Assembly (NCBI GenBank): GCA_039707655.1
Contig: CM077664.1
Location: forward strand, 198,394,195-198,458,194
DNA from: Elymus sibiricus
Taxonomy: Eukaryota > Streptophyta > Magnoliopsida > Poales > Poaceae
Direction: 5' to 3'
DNA length: 64,000 nt
Position numbers and translations under genes: made by a program. Below the pieces are notes generated by a model. The model saw only the letters and a program-made list of their open reading frames with translations. It searched no databases and was not told where the DNA came from. Positions within the stretch are counted from its first letter, which is position 1, and each line of letters begins with the position of its first letter. Positions 48,400 through 58,456 of the stretch are shown here, in pieces.

Positions 48400-48675
48400 G
48401 ATGCATGTGCGATACATGGCATACAGTTGATCCATACAAACTGTTTGCGATAAGCCAGAACAACAAACACGGTCAGCCTGTTCGTGGTGTGTGCGATACA
48501 CGGCATACAGTTCACTCGGATGAACTGTTTGTGATTACGCAACACAATAGAAACGGTCAGGCAGATCAAGGTGTGTGCGATATATGGCATGTGGTTAACT
48601 CAGATGAACTGTTTGCGATTACCCAACACAACAGAAACGGTTCAACTTAACAAGATGTGTGTGATACGCGGCAAA
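48400..48675 (+). repeat. 84-bp subterminal tandem repeat
   Basis: TGTGCGATA recurs at 48405, 48490, 48574 and, as TGTGTGATA, 48658, a step of 84-85 bp; each unit also holds GAACTGTTTGCGAT and AGAAACGGT. It is the left counterpart of the 45-bp repeats at 56794-57005. Confidence 0.8.
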
Positions 48676-49158
48676 TAGGTTAGTAATCCGAAATGTGTGG
48701 GAAGACCAATAACAACACAGATGATTCCTGCTAATAACCCGTGTGTGTTGTTGGCAAACGCTTGCTGGTAAACAATTGTCAGCGATTGATGAAATCATCA
48801 CCGACGGGTTCCGGAGTTTAATCCGTGTGCGATGCAATTTGCTCAGTCTGCACAACATCTACGCTCTCTGTGTACAAAACAATATTATTTTGTGTGAATA
48901 GTGTGCTCTGTTGGGCACACAAGATATATGGATCACACCCATGGACAAGCAATGCGCGCGCATGCGTCGTGCTAGCTCGCGATTCCTTCTATGCTAAGTT
49001 TCCATTAATTGATGGCGTTTTATGAACACGCCACCGTTTCCTAACATTTCCCCATCGGTTTCCCGCCGCCACCCAGCGATTGCGCATAAGCCTAGGCGGC
49101 GCGCGACACACCGAGGCACAAGCGCAGCCTATAGCCCCTCTAGCTACCTTTTCCAAGC

Positions 49159-49920
49159 ATGCCAACCCACCGAAGCGCCGCCTCTGCCATCAACCTCCTC
49201 GACGAGGTAAACGAGCAGGCGCCACGGCCCGTCGAGGCCAATGGTGTCCCTGGCAACGCGATGGACGACGCCGTGCTGCGCGTCATCGCCAGGGTTGAGC
49301 AGACCCTTGGCAGACGGCGCTTCAGCGCCGCTGATCAAGAAAGGCAACTCAGCGCCGAGAGGCTACAGCTCGACGCACAACATGATCGGTGGTGCCCTGC
49401 AGCGCAAGATAGGTGCATGCGTGCCGATAGGCTACGGCTCGCCACACAGCGAGACCGATGGACCGCCGCAGAGCGAGAGGCGCGGCGCGCCGTACAGCAA
49501 GAGCGATTCCATCGGTGCTTGCCTGCTGTTGACAGGGCGTTACAGATGGCTACACGGCCCGTCAGTAGCCCCATTCCTCGCCAGGAGTGGGCAGAGGCCA
49601 TCTGCGCCGTACTAGCACCAGAGGCCGGCCGCACCGTGCTTGCACCGGACGCCGGCCGCGCCGTTCGCATGGGTCGCGCCATTCGCCTTGTTCGCGGCCC
49701 TCTCGATGCCAACGCGCTGGTCACTAGGCTCGAGCGCCTCCTTGGCCCAGGTGTCCACATAGGCACAGTAGAGGAACATGGCCGTCGCATCCTCGAGCTG
49801 GTGATCTCCGATGAAATAGCCAACTTGGAGCTCGAGATCGCGCTCCAGATGTACCGCGAGCGTGTCAACCGCTTGGACGAACGCCTGCACGAGTTTAGGC
49901 AGAGGCAAGAGCTACCGTAG
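49159..49920 (+). CDS. Orphan 253-aa helical protein
   Basis: An open frame in a GC-rich block that contrasts with its AT-rich surroundings. I do not recognise it. The middle is Arg/Gln/Asp-rich and strongly helical, with loose repeats of DR-x-R/L motifs (residues about 60-115); a short internal duplication (LAPEAGRTVLAPDAGRAV) follows at about 152-170. The C-terminal third (ALVTRLERLLGPGVHIGTV, then ANLELEIALQMYRERVNRL) looks like a coiled segment. It ends in TAG, followed by an AT-rich 3' region. Intact length, GC contrast and low repeat content suggest a real protein-coding gene carried by the element, with unknown function. Confidence 0.5.
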   Translation: MPTHRSAASAINLLDEVNEQAPRPVEANGVPGNAMDDAVLRVIARVEQTLGRRRFSAADQERQLSAERLQLDAQHDRWCPAAQDRCMRADRLRLATQRDRWTAAEREARRAVQQERFHRCLPAVDRALQMATRPVSSPIPRQEWAEAICAVLAPEAGRTVLAPDAGRAVRMGRAIRLVRGPLDANALVTRLERLLGPGVHIGTVEEHGRRILELVISDEIANLELEIALQMYRERVNRLDERLHEFRQRQELP

Positions 49921-50220
49921 GCAGGGGTGGTGGTCATGGACGCGTTTTATTTTGTTGAGTCGTTTCGACGTTGATCGCTATGTATTCCCAACAATCATAA
50001 TATTGCTCTATTTATTGCTCTGTTTCAATGTGTGTACTCTGTTTTCCGTTCTTATATATTGTTCTCTTTCAATGTGTATGTTTTCCATTTTGTACATGTG
50101 GATGGTAAACAGCTAGATAGATATTAGTACGAAAACGAACAATATGTGATGATACTTAACTGGATCCCATACTTAACTACTAAGTACAATGCATAAAATT
50201 GAGAACGAACAATACTAAAA

Positions 50221-50838
50221 CTAATAATCCCTCCTTATGCGGCTGGTATTCCAGCAGCCCCTCGCTAGAAGCTCTCTGGTGCGCGGCGGCTTCCCAGTGG
50301 GGAGGGAGTTCTCCGCTTCCTCTACCTCGCAGCGCTTGACGTGCCGATCTGCCTCTTGCTGGCGGACGCGCGTGAACGATCTTGCCATTTCGGTGGGCGC
50401 CCATCGGAGCTCCTCGTCGGTAGCACGCTGGAGCTTATCGGCCCACCTCCACGTAGCAATGAGGCGCCTAGCTCCTTTGGCCTTCCTGGCGAAGTACCGG
50501 CCGTCTTCGTACACCTCGTCCGCACGTCGACGCGCCCGCCACCAAATCTCCAGCGCCTCCTTTTCCCAGGCGGCCTCACGGGCTTCACGGGCCGCCTGGT
50601 ACCTGGCTTCCTCCTCCGCCATCTCCTTCTTGAACGCCACTTGCCTGGCTTTCTCAGCCGGCGGCAGCGCCTTCCACAGACAAAGATTGTACTGGCCCCA
50701 AAACCACTCCAAAGTTGGGGGTTCCGGCGCAACCTCGTCTGGTGGTGCGTAGGGGTCCTCCTCGTCGCTGCTCTGCGCCTGGATGTCCTCGCGGGGTGGC
50801 GCCTCCTCCTTGATGGGTGGGCAGATCATCGGCGCCAT
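50221..50838 (-). CDS. Orphan 205-aa acidic-then-helical protein
   Basis: The frame runs from 50838 to 50221, converging on the preceding ORF. The first 50 residues are Pro/Glu/Asp-rich (SSDEEDPYAPPDEV), then PTLEWFWGQYNLCLW and a long charged helix rich in Ala, Glu and Arg (about 75-190). A TATA-like AATAAATA lies 90 bp upstream, and the stretch between is a plausible leader with a run of 13 purine-type CT/GA repeats. I recognise no family. Together with the ORF at 53669 it belongs to a style of protein common in grass transposons: acidic start, one Trp/Tyr-rich patch, long helix. Confidence 0.5.
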   Translation of the reverse strand: MAPMICPPIKEEAPPREDIQAQSSDEEDPYAPPDEVAPEPPTLEWFWGQYNLCLWKALPPAEKARQVAFKKEMAEEEARYQAAREAREAAWEKEALEIWWRARRRADEVYEDGRYFARKAKGARRLIATWRWADKLQRATDEELRWAPTEMARSFTRVRQQEADRHVKRCEVEEAENSLPTGKPPRTRELLARGCWNTSRIRRDY

Positions 50839-50925
50839 GGCAGAGTTTTGTGAGAGAGAGGGGGGGGGGGGCGAGCGAGGAGAGAATGTAGATGAGAATG
50901 CAGGCGGGACGACGTGGGCGGGGTA

Positions 50926-50934
50926 GTATTTATT
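50926..50934 (-). promoter_or_regulatory. TATA-like box for the 205-aa ORF
   Basis: On the minus strand CCAATAAATACTACC lies about 90 bp upstream of the ATG at 50838. Confidence 0.45.
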
Positions 50935-51229
50935 GGCGGCCGGAATCTAGATCGACGGGAGCAGTAGAAGCGCCGGTGGCCGGAATTTACGAGTACTATA
51001 GCTTGAATTACACACGATTATCGCATCAAAATTCGTGTGTGAAATAAATCGTTGACGGTTCCCAAGACTGAACCGCGTCTGATTAATAACCCGCGCCACT
51101 CACCTTCCAAACCTCGCGGCGCGAAACAGAGTGCCAATCATGGGGGGCCCAGTTGTCTTGCCAGATAGTTACATTTTCTTTCCAAATGTTTTGCATGAAT
51201 GCTTATTTCGTGTTACCATGATATTGTTG

Positions 51230-53424
51230 GAAATTGTATTACATAAATGATTTTTCCAACCCATGATGATATTCTGTTGCATGTACATGTAGTTCAATTT
51301 TTAATTACGGCCATTAAATGGTTAGAAACTCACATAATGTCTTAAAAATGTCAAATAACCCCTGAAAATTTCCAAATTTAACATGAAAGTTGTATTCGTG
51401 GATGTTAATGGTAGAAATAAAATGCCAAGCCATAAGAGGAAGCCATTGTCGGTTCGTCATCAAACATGCATATTCTTCCCTCTCGGAACCACGAGTCTTC
51501 TCGTGAGATGCTCCGATTTGTGAGAGGTGTGTGTCAAAACTTGCATCAAAGTGGCCAATTCTTTTACCACAGCATCTTGGTGCCATTTCATGAAATCAAG
51601 CAAGGTTTCATGTATTTCTGATCATTTTTGTTTTTTTTTTGGAATTTAAAAGCCATGGTTCTCACTGTTTGTGTCCAAGCTTGACACCAATATGTTTGAA
51701 AATTCCTTCCAATTTACTGCACAGGGCATTAACTCGCACACAAGGACACAAATATGATTTTCAAACCCATGATGGTTTGCCATTGCATGTACATGCAGTT
51801 CAAATTTGAATTATGGCCATTATATGGCTAGAAACTCACTTAATGTCTTAAAAAGGTCAAATCAATGCCTAAAATTTCAAAATTTTAACATGACTGTTGC
51901 ATTAGTGCATGTTAACGGTAGAAAAAAAATTCAGGGTCATACGAGGAAGCGAGCGCCGATTCGTCATCGAACATGCATTGTTCCCTCTCGGAACCACGCG
52001 TCTTCTCGCGAGATGCTCCGATTTGTGAGAGGTGTTTGCCAAAACTTTCGTCAAAGTGGCCAATTCTTTTACCACAACATCTTGGTGCCATTTCATGAAA
52101 TCAAGCAAGGTTTCTTGTATTTCTGATCATTTTTGATTTTTTTTGGAATTTAAAAGCCATGGTTCTCACAGTTTGTGTCCAAGCCTTGACACCAATATGT
52201 TTGAAAATTCCTTCCAATTTACTGCACAAGGCATTAACTCGCACACAAGGACACAAATATGATTTTCCAACCCATGATGGTTTGCCGTTGCATGTACATG
52301 CAGTACAAATTTGAATTACAGCCATTATATGGCTAGAAACTCATTCAATGTCTTAAAAAGGTCAAATCAACACCGAAAATTTCAAAAATTTAACATGACC
52401 GTTGCATTAGTGCATGTTAATGGTAGAAAAAAATTCATGGTCATACGAGGAAGCGAGCGCCGGTTCGTCATCAAACATGCATTGTTCCCTCTCAGAACCA
52501 CATGTCTTCTCGCGAGATGCTCCGATTTGTGAGAGGTGTGTGCCAAAACTTTCATCAAAGTGGCCAATTCTTTTACCATAGCATCTTGGTGCCATTTCAT
52601 GACATCAAGCAAGGTTTCATGTATTTCTAATCATTTTTGATTTTTTTGGAATTTAAAAGCCATGGTTCTCACTGTTTGTGTCCAAGCCTTGACAATGTTT
52701 GAAAATTCCTTCCAATTTACTGCACATGGCATTAACTCGCACACAAGGACACAAATATGATTTTCCAACCCATGATGGTTTGCCGTTGCATGTACATGTA
52801 GTTCAAATTTGAATTACGACCATTATATGGGTAGAAACTCACTTAATGTCTTAAAAAGGTCAAATCAACACCAAAAATTTCAAAATTTTAACATGACCGT
52901 TGCATTAGTGCATGTTAATGGTAGAAAAAAATTCAGGGTCATACGAGGAAGCGAGCGCTGGTTCGTCATCAAACATGCACTGTTCCCTCTCGGAACCACG
53001 TGTCTTCTCGTGAGATGCTCTGATTTGTGAGAGGTCTGTGTCAAAACTTTCGTCAAATTGGCCAATTCTTTTACCACAGCATCTTGGTACCATTTCATGA
53101 CATCAAGCAAGGTTTCATGTATTTTTGATCATTTTTGAATTTTTTGGAATTTTAAAGCCATGGTTCTCACTGTTTGTGTCCAAGCCGTGACACCAATATG
53201 TTTGAAAATTCCTTCCAATTTATTGCACAGGGCATTAACTCACACACAAGGACACAAATATGATTTTCCAACCCATGATGGTTTGCCGTTGCATGTACAT
53301 GCGATTCAAATTTGAATTACAGCCATTATATGGCTAGGAACTCACTTAATGTCTTAAAAAGGTCAGATGAACCCTGAAAAATTCCAAATTTTAACATGAC
53401 AGTTGTATCAGTGCATGTTAATGG
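51230..53424 (+). repeat. ~500-bp tandem array, about 4.4 copies
   Basis: The marker ACCCATGATG recurs at 51259, 51765, 52270, 52768 and 53271, steps of 506, 505, 498 and 503 bp. Each unit contains CATGTACATG, AAACTCACTTAATGTC, a block ending GAAGCGAGCG, GAGATGCTCCGATTTGTGAG and a poly-T stretch. The first unit is the most diverged, the last is cut at about 53424. ORFs of 60-106 aa recur in every unit on both strands but differ by stops and frameshifts, so I do not treat them as genes. Confidence 0.92.
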
Positions 53425-53668
53425 TACAAAAAAAATTGAACAATTTCCATCACCATCCGTTGCCAGTGTACTCCAAATTAGTCTGCCGCAGGTAATTAAA
53501 AAATGGACTACATCACACACAGTTGGTTATAAGAACTATTTGCGATGAAAATTCGCGGGTCTTTTTATGTCTTCCTCCATAAGCTTCGCCGGATTCGTCT
53601 GCTGAAGCGCTGTTCACCCCCGAATCCTCGAGTCCCCGATACCCATTCCCCATCCCCTTCTTGCAAAA

Positions 53669-54364
53669 ATGACGCCGTGGAGACGCTTCGTGAGGGCCCG
53701 TACGGTCACCGGGTCCTCCCCGAGCGGCTCCGCCTCCGCCGAGAGAGCGGCCGCCTACGCCGAGAGCACGGCCGCATCCGCCGAGAGGGCGTCTGCGGCA
53801 GCCGACAGGGCATTTGCACCAACCGAGACGGTTGCAGCAGCTGCTGCGACGGCGGCTGCAAACACCGAGAGCGCTCGAGCAACCGTCCATGCCGCGGAGG
53901 TCGCCCAGGCCCGGGTCGAGGCCATCCACGCCCAGGTCGTGGACGCCCACGCCAAGATATTCCAGGCCTCCTCGGAATCTAGCATGCACCCCACGTCTGA
54001 AAAGGCGGTGGTGATGCTGGTCGACGATGCGGCGGCGGAGGCCATGAATCCCCTGCTTCCTCATGAGACCGCCGAGCGGGAGCTGGAGATGCAGGAGGCG
54101 GCGGAGATCGAGGACCGCTGGGAGGAGGAGTTGCGCGTGGCTAAGGAGGAGGTAGAGAGCCACCTGTTCGTCGAGGAATCGGCGGTGGAGTAGCAACGCG
54201 AGCTCTGGCGCCGCCACTACTACGAATACTACAACCTTGAGGGCGGCGCCGAGGACGAGGACGACGACGCGGTCGACTTCAGCCTGGGGGATGCGGAGTC
54301 CACCAGCGACGGCATGTCGCCAGGACAAGTCATCGACATCTCATCTTACACCGGTGAGGCATAG
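53669..54364 (+). pseudogene. Orphan Ala/Glu-rich coiled-coil protein with one in-frame stop
   Basis: From ATG 53669 the frame is open to a TAG at 54191-54193, then continues in the same frame to a TAG at 54362-54364 (231 codons in all). The first 100 residues repeat an AERA-x-AYAES-like motif with step about 7-11 (AERAAAYAESTAASAERAS), typical of an Ala-rich helix. A Glu-rich helix follows, then after the TAG an RRHYYEYYNLEGG patch and an acidic end. I recognise no family. The TAG stands where a Gln or Trp codon could have been. Confidence 0.45.
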
Positions 54365-54891
54365 GGCGGCGGCGCGTCGGCGGCTTTGTTTAAATTATGC
54401 GTACTTAGCCTTTGTTTATAACGCTGGTCTTTTGTTAGAGCAATGTTTAGGTCAACTGGCTCTGTTTAATTACTAAAATTGCTCGATCCAGTAAGTGTGG
54501 TCCGTGTGCTGTAGGCTCTTTTGTGTACCCCCCAAATTAGCAAGTGATGTTAAATATGCACTGACGTGGATGAGCACTGTACCCAGGGAAATTTCCACCA
54601 AAATTCGAGTGCTCAAACTCATCACATGCGTGTAAAGCAGAAGAATTGTTTGCGATGCACACATTTGTTCAAAGTGAAAGGTGTCCGATGACACTGCGCG
54701 CCAAGTCCCCCCCCCCCCAACCTTTCAATTTTTTTTGCCTACCGCCGAAACATCTAACTCTTCCCCCCCTTTTCTCCCCGACCACGAGCCACATTTCCCC
54801 TGTTTACTCCTTCTTTCCTTCCCAAGCTATAGCCGCTTCCTCGCTTGCTTTCCTCGCTCTCGCCGTCTCGCATCCGACCACCGCGGACGCC

Positions 54892-56455
54892 ATGGTCTTC
54901 TTTGACCTCTCCAACGGTTCCTCCTCCGACGACGAGTATGTCACCTGCCGGGTATGCCTCTCTCCTCTCTCTCACCCCCCTAGGCTTAGGGTTCTGATTT
55001 GTAATAAAGGATTTTAACCCGGAGACCGATTTGAGCCATTTGTTCCTCTTGTAGCTCCCTAGGACCATCACTTGCAAGGAATGGAGTGGGGTAGCTAAAG
55101 ATCTGCCTGCTCGTTGTCACCATCAATCTCCATGCGTGAAGTTAGTTGCTTTTGAATCTGTGGACAGTGGGAGGAAGTTTCTGGCATGTGCAGAGAAGGT
55201 TAGCCCCACTTTCGTTATTACAAATCATTTGTTAGATGTGATTCAGACACTGTCACTGTGCTATGTTAATATGGATGTGATTAAGACACTGTCAAAGTTT
55301 CTACCTAGTATCTAAAAATGTTGCCATCTCATCAGCGGTGCCCTGAGAAAATTATTTGGCACCGCTTCAGCAGTTTGTGCACCCAACTTTGCTCCAGACA
55401 TCCGAGCAGCCAAGCAATAAAATACTAATACTTTATGGCAGGAAGGAACTGGGCATCGGAGCAACTAGGTGCTCCGGTTCCCTGAATTTTTCCTCTAGCA
55501 ACGGCTCGGCAGTGCAGGATATCGGTGCCAAATGTAGCAACAGTTGATTTGACACCGGTTTTGGCCTACACAGTGGAGGGACTTTATTGGTATTAGTTCC
55601 ATGTTATTAAATTTGTGCATGTACATACCTGTTAGTATTAATTTGATGGGTGTGGCTATGTCTCAGTCGACTGATACTTAACCAAGTCCCAGTCAAGTGA
55701 TATAGTATAAGAAAAAAAGGAAAAACTAAAAAAATTTATTTTGCACGAATCTTCATGCAAGATCAAAGGAATATTGCATCGACTAAGACATAACGAAGTC
55801 TCAGTCGACTGAGACTTAGCAAGACTGTAATTTGATGGCATTGAAACACTGTCGCTGTGTTGTTGCAGTTATATTTAGCTTCCTCATAAAATGGTCAATT
55901 TGCTATTATAGTACCTGACTAAGAACTTAGTTTTAGCTTGTGATGTTCCTGAATTTGGTTATTGTCTCAGTAGCAATTAATTCATTTGCACATTGAACTT
56001 TTTGAGAAGATATGTCATAATAAATGTGTTTCTTCAGTTTTTCAAAATATGTATGTGGTGATTTTCTATGTTGCTAGAAACCCATTTTCCCTACAACTGT
56101 AACTGATTTAGTTTTAAATATTATAGGATGAACGGAAGTGTTCTTACCTGGAGTGGGTTGATCAAGAGTGGCCACCGTCTTTGAAGATGTGCCTAGCAAA
56201 GCTCTGGAGCATGTTTGAGGAAGAGAATAGAGATAGGCTTAGAGAAAATGTTGTCAACGCTGAAGAATATTTCAAGGTGCTGGAAAAAAGAGGAAGATGG
56301 AGAATGAGCTCAGATTTTTTAAATTAGACTTTGCTAAGATGGTGTTTGCGAAGGAGGAGGCACTTTCCCAGTTGGTCAGTGCAAAACAGGTTCTTACTGA
56401 ACTGAAAGCAGAGGTGGAGAAGACTAATTTGGTTGAGCATGCATCAGTCGATTAG
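54892..56455 (+). pseudogene. GRF-type zinc-finger protein with coiled coil, three exons
   Basis: Exons 54892-54951, 55055-55198 and 56127 onward, GT-AG introns, phase 0. After an acidic start the GRF finger is formed by CHHQSPC, SGRKFLAC and, in the next exon, KCSYLEWVDQEWP, followed by the LWSMFEEENR helix that usually comes after this finger in grasses. A one-base deletion in an A-run near 56287 shifts the frame; beyond it the other frame gives a heptad coiled coil (ENELRFFKL, then KQVLTELKAEVEK) ending at 56453-56455. GRF fingers bind nucleic acid; the plant single-finger plus coiled-coil type has no known role. It parallels the GRF gene in CACTA element 1. Confidence 0.72.
55657..55818. 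mobile_element. MITE in the second intron of the GRF gene
   Basis: Inverted ends TGTCTCAGTCGACTGA and its near complement (TCAGTCGACTGAGACT) enclose about 160 bp, with TA on each side, which fits a Stowaway-type (Tc1/mariner) target. Homology between the arms extends inward for about 45 nt with mismatches. Confidence 0.6.
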
Positions 56456-56793
56456 GGAAATGAATATATTGTTCTAATATTGTACTTATGAAGGTGAACT
56501 AGCTATATGTTGTACTGTGTTGTTTTCACGTACCTATCGTACTATGATGTTATAATATTTTTATGTGCCTGATATGAAATTGGCAAACAGCTGTTTGATA
56601 TGAAATGTGATTTTGCTTAATACTGTAATTATTAATAGTAAACTAATAAACCTGCTAAATGGGTCATGGAACTTTACAAACGGTTCTAGCAGCGAAAGCA
56701 TGTGTGATATACTTGAATAACGCAAACGGTTTACGGAGGCAGAGCATGTGTGATCGTTACACCTATCACAGACGAGGCTATACAGAAAACTGT

Positions 56794-57005
56794 GTGTGAT
56801 GTAGATACGAACGGAAACATTTGTCTGGGATTCACTGTGTGGGATGTGCATACGAACGGAAACGTTTGGCTGGGATTCACTGTGTGGGATGTGCATACGA
56901 ACGGAAACGTTTGGCTGGGATTCACTGTGTGGGATGTACATACAAACGGAAACGTTTGTCTGGGATTCACTGTGTGGGATGTACATACGAACGGAAACGA
57001 TTGGG
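56794..57005 (+). repeat. 45-bp subterminal tandem repeat, about five copies
   Basis: GGGATGTGCATACGAACGG or its ACATACGAACGG variant recurs at 56841, 56886, 56931 and 56976, an exact 45-bp step, with a diverged copy before. Because 45 is a multiple of three, open frames appear in several phases here; they are by-products. Confidence 0.88.
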
Positions 57006-57245
57006 CCTGTATAATTGTATGCGATGGCTCGGCCGATCGCACACGAGCTCATTTTGCCCAGCATGTGTGACCGGAGGACCTATCCCCGACGGTTTCTGGG
57101 TCGTGTGGGAAGGACCCCCCTATCGCACACACATGCAAGGCGACGGTTAAAAACTATGTCACAGAAAGGGGTTAAAAACTGTTTGTATAGCAGCTCGCTG
57201 TACCAGTGGTGGAGTTGCTCCTCCATAACCTTGTGCTGATTCAGG

Positions 57246-57257
57246 TGGTATCAGAGC
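57246..57257 (+). promoter_or_regulatory. Primer-binding site, initiator tRNA-Met
   Basis: TGGTATCAGAGC follows the LTR end (GATTCA) after GG and marks the true start of the chromovirus interior. Confidence 0.88.
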
Positions 57258-57313
57258 CCCGTTAATCCATACAAGTTCTTGCTGTTCTCTTTGAGAGCAA
57301 GCTACAGCAAGCA

Positions 57314-58456
57314 ATGTAGCAATTGGAGAAGAGGATGGATGCTGCAGAACAACAAATCAAAGAGCTACGTGAAGATCTTAATCAGAGATTTGACCAGCTA
57401 GTTGAGATGTTAAGAAAGGGTGTTCCCCCTGCTGCCAATGAAGGAGATTAATCTAAAGAAGAAGAAGATGTTCAACAAAGAAGAAGGAGAGGTAATCTTG
57501 GAGCAAGACCGCCACAACAACATGTTGTTCAACGTGCTTCAAGAAGGCCAATTTATGTTGAAGCTTCTGAAGGTGAAGAATATGATGATGCCCTTGAAGA
57601 ACCTGATCTCTATGCATATCAGAGAGTACCCAACCCTACATATGCTAGAGATACATACAAGGTGAAAGCTGAGATCCCAACTTTTAATGGAAATGTTGAC
57701 ATTGAAGGGTGCCTAGATTGGTTATATGAAGTGGAGACTTTATTTGAGGTCATGGAGGTTCCGTATGATCGTAGAGTTCCTTTGGTCGCATACAAGCTGA
57801 AAGGAGGAGCCGGTGCATGGTGGCACCGCATTCAAGAAGAGCGTAGGCTGAGAGGAGAACCCCGTGTGAGAACTTGGCGGCAAATGAAAAGCCTTTTGAA
57901 AGGGAGATTTTTACCTGCTGATTATGACCAGATCCTATTTATCCAATTCCAAAATTGTGCTCAAGGAAATAGGACTATTTCAGATTACACAAAGGAGTTT
58001 CTAAGGCTACAAGTGAGGTGCAACCTTGTCGAAACCGAAGATCAACAAGTTGCAAGGTACGTCAATGGCCTCAATGATGCTATTCAAGATCGATTGATGA
58101 TGCAACAAATCTGGTCCATTGATCAAGCACAAGCTCTAGCCTTAAAGGCCGAGAGGTTTGTGACGACAAGAAAGACAACTAAGGCTCCATATCCTCCATA
58201 TCCTCATACCGAAGGCTCGTCTAGGGATCACACTAATAGAGTGGAAGAAAAGTCCGCTCCACCAAAGGCAAAAGGACCCATCCCGAAGCAAACTAGAGGC
58301 AAGGGTAAGTCCAATGAAGGCCCAAAATGCTATAAATGTGGTGAAGAGGGATACATATCCAACGGTTGCCCACTAAGAAAATTTGTTAAGACAACTATCC
58401 ATGATGGTGAAGACGATGAGGAAGAATACGAATCTGAAGCTGTAGAGGGACAATAG
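57314..58456 (+). pseudogene. Chromovirus gag
   Basis: One frame from an ATG at 57314 (second codon TAG) through a TAA near 57450 to the stop at 58456. A coiled N-terminus (EQQIKELREDLNQRFDQL) and an acidic linker lead to the gag domain (GCLDWLYEVETLFEVMEVP, KLKGGAGAWWHR, MKSLLKGRFLPADY, TISDYTKEF), then a basic tail and the zinc knuckle CYKCGEEGYISNGC. The two early stops and the loss of the His spacing in a normal CCHC knuckle (Y at the first and no canonical His) indicate decay. Gag forms the particle and packages RNA. Confidence 0.85.

Larger units (their letters stand above)
48243..57208 (+). mobile_element. CACTA-like element 2 (8966 bp) with four plant-like ORFs
   Basis: The left end reads CACTACTGCAGGCGACC, the right end reversed CACTGGTACAGCGAGC, and GTG flanks both (48240-48242, 57209-57211). 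Both ends carry subterminal tandem motifs containing AACTG-TTTGCGAT or GAACGGAAACG and the phrase AAACCGTC or AAACGGTGTC. The terminal repeats are imperfect, with CACTG at the right end in place of CACTA, so the call is likely but not certain. No transposase is seen. Content: two orphan ORFs facing each other, a 500-bp tandem array, a third orphan ORF and a GRF zinc-finger gene. Confidence 0.6.
47785..57243 (+). repeat. 5' LTR of the chromovirus, split by a CACTA-like element
   Basis: LTR sequence is 47785-48242 and 57212-57243 (about 490 bp), ending GATTCA before the GG and the primer site. The part after the insertion (GGAGTTGCTCCTCC) reads on naturally from the part before it (GTAGCAGCAAGGTG). 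Confidence 0.72.

Noticed and set aside
51314..53110. Recurring 60-106 aa ORFs in the 500-bp array
   Set aside because: The same product reappears in each unit with different stops and frames, and it is open on both strands; tandem repeats explain it.
54892..56455. Host gene for the GRF finger protein
   Set aside because: It lies inside the inferred transposon borders, has a frameshift, and a comparable GRF gene lies in the other CACTA element, so transposon cargo is the simpler reading.
56561..57150. Repeated frames on both strands with a 15-residue period
   Set aside because: They arise because the 45-bp non-coding repeat is a multiple of three.
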